64,000 nucleotides of DNA from Astropecten irregularis (lineage: Eukaryota; Echinodermata; Asteroidea; Paxillosida; Astropectinidae), in the NCBI GenBank assembly GCA_963971285.1, contig OZ020257.1, positions 13,778,602 through 13,842,601 of the forward strand. The letters are read 5' to 3'. The notes under the pieces were generated by a model. The model saw only the letters and a list, made by a program, of their open reading frames with translations. It ran no database searches and was not told the DNA's origin. Of this stretch, positions 50,401 to 62,300 are shown piece by piece. Position 1 is the stretch's first letter. The number at the start of each line of letters is the position of its first letter. The translations under genes were made by a program, and so were the position numbers.

Positions 50401-53209
50401 TTTGAAAAATTTTTTAATCCAGTTGGAGCCTACATGCAAAATGGTGGCATCTATGGACATCTTGTCCAGTTGACATGAGTGGGTTACATACTTACATGTC
50501 TTAGGCGGTTGTCTTCGCATACTTCTCTGAAGAATGGATCTTCTTCAGCACAGCATTTTGTCGAATTGGGGACATTTTCGGGGACAATTTTTCATCGGGG
50601 ACGGCACTGTCAAATCGGGGACTGTCCCCGGAAATCGGGGACGTCTGGTCACCTTATCTTAACCGTCACCTTCCCTCAGTCCTTGGAGCTCAGTGTTATC
50701 TGCGTTTTCTTATCGTTTGAATCTTGTCAAGAGGTTACTCTCTGAATGCTTGACTGCTGATCTAAATCTTTCATTTGTCTGTTCTAGCTCCTGGACACGC
50801 AGGATACCTTTCCTCTGTCGTACGTTGCCTTCATCCCTCGGTCCTTGGAGCTCAGTGTTACCTACGTCTTCTTATCCTTTGAATCTTGTCAAGAGATTAC
50901 TCTCTGAATGCTTGATTGATGATCCAATCTTTCATTTGTCTGTTCTAGCTCCTGGACACGCAGGATACGTTTCCTCTGTCATACGTTGCCTTCATTCCTC
51001 GGTCCTTGGAGCTCAGTGTTACCTACGTCTTCTTATTGTTTGAATCTTGTCAAGAGATAACTCTCTGAATGCTTAAATGATGATCCAATCTTTCATTTGT
51101 CTGTTCTAGCTCCTGGACACGCAGGATACGTTTCCTCAGTCCTTGGAGCTCGGCGTTACCTACGTCTTCTTATCCTTTGAATCTTCTCAAGAGATAACTC
51201 TCTGAATGCTTGACTGATGATCCAATCTTTCATTTGTCCATTCCAGCTCTTGGACACGCAGGATACGTTTCCTCTGTCGTACGTTGCCTTCATCCCTCGG
51301 TCCTTGGAGCTCAGCGTTACCTACGTCTTCACGGAGGCTGGCAAGGGGCTCCTGTTTGAACGCTTCATCGTCTTCAACATGAACCTCATCAAGAGCATCA
51401 TCAAGTGCGACTACTATCGCGTGTCAAAGGTCATCGAAGATACCAAAGAGCAAGGGGCAATTGATGCTCACAAGGTCAGAGTTCACATGAATATTCATGT
51501 GACGTTAGACTTTAATTTCCTGGTGTACCGTTGGATCCTTCCTAAAACTGACACCGTTCAGTCCTATGCTGTATCTCTCTGGTACATTCTTGGAACTTGG
51601 GGCCTTTCTCAAAGCTCGGCTCTTGATCAGGCTCAGGCTCAAGCTCCACTTCATGCATCCATTTTGAAATAACGCATATCAAAATAGAGTCTTTTGGCTG
51701 CGTTTCAGAAGTAGATTCTCTGGTTTGAAAAGCAATACAGAGCTTCAGCTTCAATGAAAAACCACAACCTATATTGTCACCATATTGATGACAGAGAAGG
51801 AGCTGAAGCCTGAGCTGGAGCTGAGCTTTGAGAAAAAACCCTTGATCTGCATATAAAGTCACAGTGTCCAGGATTATATGTTGAATGGATTTCATGATAT
51901 TTTGTTTGTGTGATTGTAATTTTTTTCTGGTGTAGGCCAAGAATGAGTTCTTCACTGAGACTACATTAAGGGAAATGTGCCATCGGTTGTTGTCACAGTA
52001 CTTTCTACTAACACAAGAGGTATGTGACTTGAATTATTCTTAATAATCAGCTGCTATCTATTAATATATACCAACAGACCAGGGGCCAATTTCATAAAAC
52101 TGTTAAGCACAAAAATTTGCTTAGCACAAAAATGTCTTGCCCAATAAAAGAAACCACCATTGAAAATTCCATTTGATCTTCATGGTCAGCGAACAACAGC
52201 CAAAGAACAATCACAAGTGATACACAACACGTGGACATAACCCTGTTTTTATTAAGACAGAAATGTCATGCTTAGCAATTTTTTGTGCTTAACAGTTTTA
52301 TGAAATTGGCCCCTGGGGCAATTTCATAGAGCTGCTTAAGCACCCAAGTTTGCTTAAGCACTAAATAAAATCTGTATGTCAGCTAAAACTCCTTGTGAAT
52401 GTTATGCTCAGCAAACAATGGCCGAATACAAGTCAAAAGCAATAAACATCACATGAAAATTTGGTTATACATCTTGTTTGATCAGGGAAGAGTTTGACTG
52501 ATACGAGTCTACTGCGCCTACTTTTGAATTTTTGTTTCAAAGCCATAGTTCATCATTTCACTGTGACACTTTGTTCTGTTTGGCACTGTGACTGTATTTT
52601 GACGTCTTTTTGTCGTTACTTGTTGTTACAGGACTTGGAAATGTGGGAGAATGATCCTGAGGGTTTTACCATTGATGAAGGAGGGGAGTCCTGGAAATTC
52701 ACACTGAGGGTGAGTTATTGAGCAGTTATAAATCAGACATTGCTTCAGCAAAAGGAAATACCACAGTTGCTGGTTCCACTGAAGGCATCTCACATAGAAT
52801 CAAGAGATTTTAACAGGTCCCTGGTTCGAATCCCGCTCCAGTAATTGTATCTTTGTTCATTTTTCTATTATATATATATCACAGTAAAAGAAAAACATTT
52901 GTAACTTGTAGTTGGTGATGGAGGCCATTTTGATGGCCAAATTATTTGTCCTAAACAGGATACCGGCCAAACTGTTATTTGTTTTGTAATATTATTTATG
53001 ACTGGTTCCCAACCTCTTTCTCTTTTCATCGCAGCCATGTACGGAGGTCTTATTCTTAGCCATGTTCCATGCATACAGGGATGTCTTTACTAATGTACTC
53101 CTTCAGATGGTACAGAGTGTTCAAGGTAAAAACCAGACAAAAAACCAAATGCTCATTTGAAATCAAGGGCCTTTTCCAAACCTCGGCTCTGCCTCTGGCT
53201 CTTGCTTCG

Positions 53210-53300
<91 letters not shown>

Positions 53301-56300
53301 CTCAAGACAAGAACCAAATACTCATTTGAAATCAAGGCCCTTCTCCAAACCTCGGCTCTGGCTCCGGCTGTGTCTTTGACTCAGGCTATGGCTCTGGCTC
53401 CGGCTCCGGCTCCAGCTCCAGCTCCATTTTCCTAATCCATTCTTTAATAATGGGATATCAAAATAGAGGCTTTTGGCTTCTGTTCAGAAGAAGATTCTCT
53501 GGTTTGAAAAAGAAAACCTCAACCTACATTTTCAGTATATGATGACAGAGAATGAAGCTGGAGCCGGAGCAGAGGTTTGGAAAATGCCCTAAAACTGCAG
53601 TAATATTTCTTCATGTACTGTTAAACATCTCCTTGACATTGTCTGTTCAGGTATCGTGGAGCCAACCAACATGGATATGCTGCTACAGAAAGAAGCAGGT
53701 AATGTTTAATACCCTTACTTCATTTCACATTCAAACTCAGCCTCTAAAAAAAAGTCCTCTCATTTTGGGCTTTCACTATTTGACAGCAGGGCCAATTTCA
53801 TGGAGCTGCTAAGCACAAAAGAATTGCTTAGCACAAAAATATCAGTAGTAAAACAAACCACCATTAAAAATTCCATTTTATATTCATGGCCAGCGAACAA
53901 CAGCCAAAGAACAATCGCAAGTGATACACAATGCATGGAAATTTGATTGTTAACCCTGTTTTTTATTAAGACGGGAATTTCATGCTTAGCAAATGTTTGT
54001 GCTAAGCAGGGCCATGAAGTTTTCCTTGTTTTCAAGTTACTCTTATTGGCGGTTGTTGGTTTTTTCTTGCAGTATACAATGCCATGGGTCTAGCAGCATT
54101 TGAACTGTTCGATGAGGTGGATTTTGATCAGTGGTTTAGTAATCATCTGCTAGGGGAGCTCAATGACAAACATCCTAGGTGAGTCATCATTTATCCCTCT
54201 ATATCTTCATCTAGCTCTTGGGCCTTTCTCAAAGTTCGGCTCCGGCTCCGGCTCCGGCTCAGGCTCCGGCTTTGTCATCTGTCATTCATATGCTGAAATT
54301 GAAAATATAGGTTGTGGTTTTTCATTGAAGCTGAAGCTCTGTTTTCCTTTTTCAAACCAGAGAATCTACTTCAAAACCACAGCCAAAAGCCTCTATTTTG
54401 ATACCCGTTATTTCAGAATGGATTCACGAAATCAAGCAGGAGCCTGAGCCAGAGCACAGGATTATGTCCAAATTGTTCCTCCAATTATTCTAGAACCAGC
54501 TCATTACCATCCGAGTCAACGTACATTAATGGGAGACTTTTGAGAACCGGTCTTCAGTCAACAGTGCACGCGTAAACCATGCTTGCGCAACTGTGAGCAT
54601 GCGCGTGTTGTTTTGCGTGCGCGTGCGCTGTTGACTTGAAGACCGGTTCTCCAAAGTCTCCAATTGTGCCAACCGTACAGGCCTCAAATCTCATTACAAT
54701 CTATAATGGTCTTGTTCCCTGACTCCTTCAATTGCCTCCTAGATACAAGGTCATCAGGAGACGGGTGATCTGGTTGATCGGCCAGTGGCTTGGCGTTAAG
54801 CTCTCCCCTAGCCTACATCCCACGGTCTACCAGGCGGTCCTACCCCTACTAGCCGAGAACGAAGACTTAGTGGTCAGGATTACAGCGGCTCAGACTCTCA
54901 AAATTGATATCCTTTTATTGAATAGACACTTTCAGTGCTTCTGTGTTTGACCGGGGTCTTGTATTGAGTTAGCTGGGCCCAATTAAAATTTCCGGTGGGG
55001 AAAACCGGGAGATGTTGTCCATGCCATTAATATTCTTCTAAGTTCCTGTTCCTTTCAGGAATAAATCGCGCGCCACGTACCGAGCTTGAGTTGTAGTGCA
55101 TGTAGATGGTAAAACACCACCGCAGTTTCTTTTTTATCAAAAGAGGGCGCCATTCAAGAACTTGTGTTCGGATTGCAGTATATCACAGGAAATCTCACAA
55201 GCTTGTATTTTTGAATCCTTCCAGACGACAAATCAACATTCTTCCTAAATTGGACACCCTCGAGTCTGGAGTCTAAGTCATCGATGTTGAGTTTGTAATA
55301 GCCCAGACGAAGGCCATTGTTTGTCAAATCATGGAAAAATAGTAGCATCTTCCATCTCATCTCTTCGCTCCTTTTATGTATTAGGCCGTGTCCAAAACGG
55401 GCTTCCAGAGCTATGGCTAGGTGTATTGTCTCGGTGTCTCCACATATTTCCAATGGAGCAAAGGCCTAGATCTAACTCTAGATAACAGATTCGGATGCAG
55501 CCCAACAAGCTGACCTTAAGAGCCTAAATTTCAAAGCAGTATTTACTGTTTCCTCCTTAATGTCTCGCACCGGTGGATGATTTTGAGTTCAAGAAGGACA
55601 ACTTCCTTCCGGTAAGTACCAATGAAACAGGTTTTTAAAGGTAGTATCATACTTTGGTAAGAAACCCAAACAGAAATCTTCACAGATTTACTTTTAACTC
55701 ACAGGGTATGAAGATGGTGGAGGTAGAAACGTACCGTTAAAATTTTTCCCCCATAAATGGTGTATTTATCCAGAAATTAGTAAAACAACCACCGAAAATC
55801 TTTTTGATATTTTAAAAGATCAAAAATAAAAGACTTAAGAAATACTGTGGCCGTTTTTCACTGTTTTCTCAAAATGTATGGGACTGAAATTTTCACAGAT
55901 GACTGTTATTGTATCTACCTTGATATTTTTGCCCATGAATCTGCATTTCTTTGACAAAAGCCAAAGTATGATATTACCTTTAAACATCCTGACAGGTTTC
56001 ATATAAGTTTCTAGTCTAATGTCAATAATATGGTAAATCATTGAAAAGTAAACAAAGAAAAATTGACTGGAGCGGGATTCGAACCAGCAGCCTGCGGAAT
56101 ACCATACCAGCGCACTTACCAACTGAGCTACTCAGCCCTATGTTGGTGGTGTCCCTAACGGTAATAGTCAATTATCTATTTTCCTTTATTTCAAAGATTG
56201 AATGATACAAATTTGATGATGAATGTTAACAGGTGTGTATTTGGTTTATATTTGGTTGCAGTATTTGGAGTCTAGCTTTGCTCTCCTCTTCCAGTTGTTA

Positions 56301-59300
56301 AAACAAGTCTCAGAGTGCGACACCAAGGTAATAGTGGTCTCTAAAGGCCTTTTCATCTTGAATATTAAATGATTTTGGTCGAGAAATAGATAATATGCAA
56401 ATTAGGCTTGTCTTTTACCGACGTGGATGAGCTCTGTATACTCAGTGCTTGTGGCCTTTTCATACAAATAAAAAAAACTCACAAGGCTTGTGAATTTTTC
56501 TCATGGTTGCCAAATCTTTAAAAAGTGTCATCTTGTGAAAGGACACCAAGGCTTGAATGTTGATTGGTTCGGCTGATAGTATTTTAAATTAGTCTGTATA
56601 CTTGGGGTGGCATGGCCTAGTGGTCTGGCGTGTCATATCTATAGATTGTGGGTTCAAGTCCAGCCATGGGATGTGGTGCTTGCGTCTTTGGGCAAGACGC
56701 TTTGTCACATATTGCTCCTCTTCATCCAGGTGTAAATGGGTACCTGTGAGGGTAGAGATGGCTTTGTGCTTGATTAGCCTTTGTGCGTTTATACCAGCCA
56801 GGGCTGTATACTCCCCAGGGAGTTGAGATGGTTGCAGGAATGTAAATGTAGAAAAATTACCAATGACCCTATAAATGATTGATTATTATGTATATTTCTT
56901 CTTAGATGCATATTCTGCATGTATTGTCTTTCATCATTGAGAGAGTAGAAGCGCAGGTAAGATAATATCTTATTTCATCTTTGTTCACACATTATTTATT
57001 GCTTTGAAAAAAAATCTTTAAACTTTGCACTCCTTTGTACACAGGTTCTGATTAAAGGTGCTATCATACTTTGGTAGGAAACCAAAACAGAAATGTTCAC
57101 AGATTTACCCATAACTTTCAGGATATGAAGATGGTGATGGTAGAAACATACTGTTACATTTGTTTCTGCCTGAAATAATGTATTTGTCCAGAAATGATTA
57201 AAACAAAAGACTGGAAACAGTTTTGATCTCTGAGATCAAAGGCTCACTATAACAATTACCATACAATTTCACGTAACAATTGCAACAGGTTTTTGCTGTT
57301 TTCTACTGTTTCCAATGATCAATTGAACTGAAAATTTCACAGGTTTTGTTTTTATTTCATGACCAATTGAATTATGAACAGTCCGCAGCTGTTCTGTCAA
57401 CTTTACCAAAGTATGATAGTGCCTTTAAGTGTGCATACATGTATACTAGTCAAGAGCACTTTGGAGAACCAGGAGTCATATTTGCCTCTTGATAGCCCAG
57501 ATAGGCCAGTCCAAAAGAAGCAACTTAACTTGTCTGTATGAAACTGTGAAGTGACTTGTGATGTTTGATAAGGGGAAAGCAGTTTAGCTAGTCGAGCAAT
57601 AACTGAGCACATCTCATCAGAAATACTCCTCAGTATGACTGTCAAGAAGAAAGTTAATACTAAAGCCATGATTCGATTTCAAGTTTATATCATCTCTGCT
57701 TATCTACTGATTATTTTTGAACGTGTAGATCAGGCCGTATGCCTCCAGCTTAGCTCAGTACCTCCCCCTTTTGTGGGAGGAGTCAGTGGAACACAACATG
57801 CTAAGATGTGCAATCCTCTCTACGTTGGTTCACCTTGTACAGGTAAGATAATTAGCATAAAATACATTTACATATCAATTTGCATATATTATTTAACGTA
57901 CATATATTTGCATATTTTAAATTATTTGAACATGTGTATGCAAATGTATGCATAAATTGTATCTGGAGTTTGCATACTTTCTGTTCACCTAATATTCATT
58001 TGGATGAATGATAATTTTAGGTCGTCATGAAATAGAATGGAATTTGTTTTTCGGGGCATATGTAGAAAGTGCGCTATTAGCCACTCGCCTCTCACCAATG
58101 TGGCCTGGGTTTGATCCCGGCTTGGGTCATATGTGAGTAGAGTTGTGCGTTGGCTCACTTCTCTCCTATACTACAAGGGTTTTTCTCCGGGTTCTCCGGT
58201 TTTCCTCCCTCCACAAAAATCAAACTCTTTCAATCTCAGGCTGTGCTCCATGATTGTAATGAGTTGCTGGTGTGACTGGCAGCCAAGGGCGCCCATGAAA
58301 GCTGGCAACTCGATCACGTTGTAGCTGCATCCTTCGCAATTCAGCACCCGAGCTGCGAGTAAGGATGATCAGCCTCAAAAATTATTATAATTTATTGGAG
58401 TTAGGAGGGCCTGACGTGTTTCGATCCTCGCAGGATCTTTCTCAAAGGTTTATTACTTGTATTATTATCATTGTTATAATTAGAATAACGAGACTTTGAT
58501 TTTGTTTTTGTACCTTGCAGGGTCTGGGGTCATTGAGTGTACAGTTGTATCCTTTCCTGCTTCCTATTATCCAATTCAGTACCGATGTCTCACAACCTCC
58601 ACATGTGTATCTACTTGACGATGGTATAGATCTATGGTAGGTCGTCTTACATGTACAACTACTCAATTTGATCAACAATGTCTTGAATAGACCGATCCAT
58701 TAAGCCCCGCCCCATTTTGCATTGACCAATCACTCGCCTCTCACCAATGTGTCCCGGGTTCGAAACCGGCCTGGGTCATATGTGAGTAGAGTTGTGCGTT
58801 GGTTCTCTCCTATGCTTACGAGGGTTTTTCTTCAGGTGATCCGGTTTTCCTCCCTCCACAAAAATCAAACACTTTTGATCTCAGGCTGTACTCCGTGATC
58901 ATATATGGGTTGATGTGGCTGGCAGCCAAGGGCGCCTATGAAAGCCTGCTACTCGGTCACGTTGAAGTCGCATCCTTCGCAATTCAGCACCCCAGCTGCC
59001 AGTAAGGATGATTAGCCTCCCAAATTATTATTATTATTATTTTTACAGGCGCGAAAATCTGATCACCATTTGCAGCAGCCATATTGGTGATCTCATGCTA
59101 GCTCAAATATCTGCTATGCCAATAAGCCATTTGCGAGTTAAAGGTACAGGATTGGTAACATTTACCCAAACAGAAATGTCCACAGAATGAAACAAATTGA
59201 TCATTCCTAAGAGGAGTTATGTCTATTTTAATGAAGGTACTAATTTTGCAAGCTGTCCATGGAATACTAGACAAAACAAAGTAAACATTTTAGCTGTGTA

Positions 59301-62300
59301 TGTAGCTAAAATTACTGTTTTATACCTCTTGCTATTTACTCAGATATTTAGATTAAGAACTTTCAGCATTTACAATCCACAGACAGCTTGCAAAATGTTT
59401 GTTTGTTTGAGTGTTTATTTCTTTATTTGTTTGTTTATTTTAGGTTTGAGACGATCCAGAATGCACCTGCAATGACCAAAGACCTTCTGCATCTATTTGG
59501 CAACATGCCAGCGTTGCTAGAGTTGGGATCGGAGAATCTGAAGACTTGTTTTCAGATCATCACGGCATACGTACTTCTCGGGCCAAATGAATTTATGCAG
59601 GTATGGAGCAAAGAACGCAACTTTCAAATCAGGGCAATATGTCATGGAATCCGTTACCGTTAGCAAAACTTCCTCGCTTACGATAGCAGGTTTTTAACTT
59701 ACGGTTAGCATATTTCACAAGGGAGCTGTCTTTCTTGCTATGCTAAGCAAGGACTTTCTGCAGAATGCATATGACTGTGCATTAGCAGAAAATAATCACA
59801 GTTACCCTCGAAATTCCATGAAATAGATTTCGTGCATAGCAGTGTCCGTAAGCACAAAAATAGGCCATAAAGGGTTCCATGAAATAGGGCCCAGACCAGA
59901 CACAGTGATATCGTCAAAACACTCCCTAATTATCCAAAGAACTATTTTATATTTCGAAGACCTTTATCTTCATTTGATTCCAGAGGCATTACCACCCTCT
60001 ATTACTTGTTTATTGTTGTTTGTTGTTTACTAGAATTACTCCGCTGCTGTATTTTCTGGTTGTGTTAGTCTCCTTGATAATGTCAGACCGGAAGGAATCG
60101 TTATCGTCATGAAGGTAGGTAGGCACAGGTTTCTTTATTTAGAAGTTTATTCAAGTATTGCCCCAAAACGAAAAGCCTAATCCCACTCTTTGCAGTACTC
60201 CTGTGGCAATTTAATTATGTCTGGCTGCAGACCAGTAAATAATTTCCCATAGGCTCCAATGCAAAATGGCCAATTAAAAAAATTATTAAAAATACAATCA
60301 AGCCATACACCAATATGAAGCTGAAATCTTCCATTTTCATTTTCTTTTCAATTTTCTATAGGGTACTCGATGACTTTTTTAGAAAAGACCATCCAAAGAA
60401 AAATGACTAACAAATGTACCCCTCCACTACATGGCAAAAGTAGAGCAACTTTCAAAAATCCAAGCAGCTCAAATGTGAAAGTCCAAACTCTAGTGACCGG
60501 GTTCCATCCATTTTCTTTACAAGACTTCCCAACTAGGGCTCAGCAAATGCTCTTATTAACAACATTTTGAGGGTTTACTAAATATGAATGAGCTCCGCGG
60601 ACTGATCTGGACGTATTTACCGGTCTGCTTCCGTCTTGGAACCAAGTTGGACCATCTCAGAAGCTTTGCCTTGATGTATTTTTCTGCTTTGCGTTCACAG
60701 CTTGTGGAGACGATATTTAAGATGTTCCCCATCGAGGGGCCCCAGATTTTCAGACAGCTTCTTCCAAAGATATTCCAGAGAATATTGGACAAGGAGGTAA
60801 CAAAAACTTAATTCGATTATCTTGCCAGCAAGGTCATTTCACCCAGCTTAGCACGAAAATTTGCTAACCATGAAATTTGTGTCTCAATTAAAACAGGAAT
60901 AACAACCAAATTTCCACGTTGTGTGTATCACTTGTGATTGTTCTTTGGCTGTTGTTCGCTGACCACGAATATCAAATTTAAATTTTTGAATGGTGGTTTG
61001 TTTTATTGAGCAAGAAATTTTGTGCTAAGGAAAATTTGTTTGTGCTCAACAGCTCCATGAAATTGGCCAACAGGCTACCAGTCTCTTTTCGGGGAAGTGG
61101 TTCTCTGGCCCCCTCGAGAGTTAACCTTCCTGTGGTCTTCGACAGGTCTAACTGTTTGTTTCCTATTAACAGGAGTACCCGACAGTGATGTCCATGTATC
61201 TCTCCGTCATCGCTAGGATCATCCTCAAGAACCAAAGCTTCTTCTTTACCTTCATCCAGCAGTATAGCCACTCCGTTAACAAGCAGGTGGGTACCGCTGC
61301 TCAGACAGTGTGTCTAACGAGATGTCTATTAACTCAGGGAGAGTCAGATGAGACCTACTATCTGTGTGATATGTGAGCACCAGATGCGACTGCACGGTCA
61401 TGTGTGGCTAGATTCCCTGCAAGTGATCCTGCCAGGCGAATTCTCTCTACGAGAGAACCTACTGGTAGGACTCGCCCAGTAGGGCGTCCACATGACATGT
61501 GGTTGCATCAGATGGATCGTTATTTCGCTGAGATGGGTATGGGTTGTGTAGTTGCCTGGGGGTGGCTATCAGGAGACCGAAGGAGTACCACTCAAAGGTA
61601 GTTGCAGCAACGCGCTGCCATGGCGCATGCTCCCACTGATTGATTGAGTGGGTACTGAAGAATCACCACACCTTGCCTGAATGAATGTGTCAAAACAGCG
61701 AAGAGCTTGTGTCAAGGATTACCATAATGTGACAAGGGATTTATTGTCTTGTCTTGTCTTTCTGCATTCCAGCCGGATGACGTCTTGAGCGAGCTGCTCG
61801 TAGTCTGGTCAGAGAAGATGGATTGGATCACCCAGGCTGAGAGACGGAAGCTGAGTGCTCTGGCCCTCATGGCACTGCTCCCATCCAACTCCAGGTATGA
61901 AAGGAAGACTCTCTTGGACTGGATGTCCTGGATCATCCAAGAGGGAGACGGAAGCTGAATGGCTTCAGTATCTCCCATCAACCTCGTTATCCCTCCCTTG
62001 TCCGATGTCCATCAGCCTCCAACTTTAATACCTAGGCTGTCATGCTCTTCTGTCTGTGCCCAACTCTCAAAAAGACCCCAAACTTTCTTGACGTCTAGTC
62101 GATAAGCATCCTTTCCCACCACAAAGCCTCATAGCACATGTTTATAATGCCCTTTCTTACTCATCTGAGACCTAGGAGGTCACCCGCTTCCAAGAAACGT
62201 TATCTTGAGCATATCCGCTCATAAATTGGCAGGCCCTTTTCCAGCTGGAACCGCCAATGGAGTGCCCCAATTAAAATGATACGAGAAGCCATTTCCCTAC

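Noticed and set aside
50788-51246. Decoy exon 7 copies as functional mutually exclusive exons
   Set aside because: Each lacks the rest of the exon and any donor consensus and runs into TGA, so they cannot substitute for exon 7; reported instead as decoy acceptors.
51542-51955. 137-codon minus-strand open frame with Gln/Leu and Glu/Pro repeats
   Set aside because: It overlaps an F4 element and ipo11 exon 8 in antisense; the repeats come from the element's hexamer ends.
53069-53435. Open frames with (Ala-Leu)n, (Leu-Trp)n and (Gln-Ser)n
   Set aside because: They are translations of the (GGCTCT)n expansion inside an F4 element in an ipo11 intron.
54901-54950. Reading exon 13 on through the AT-AC donor as coding
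   Set aside because: The open frame ends at the TGA at 54948-54950 and diverges from the family right at ATATCCTTTT, while the AC-side exon restores it.
56060-56150. Possible functional tRNA gene on the minus strand
   Set aside because: Boxes A and B are present but the flanks are shared with other copies and no acceptor stem pairs convincingly, so it is an S3 SINE.
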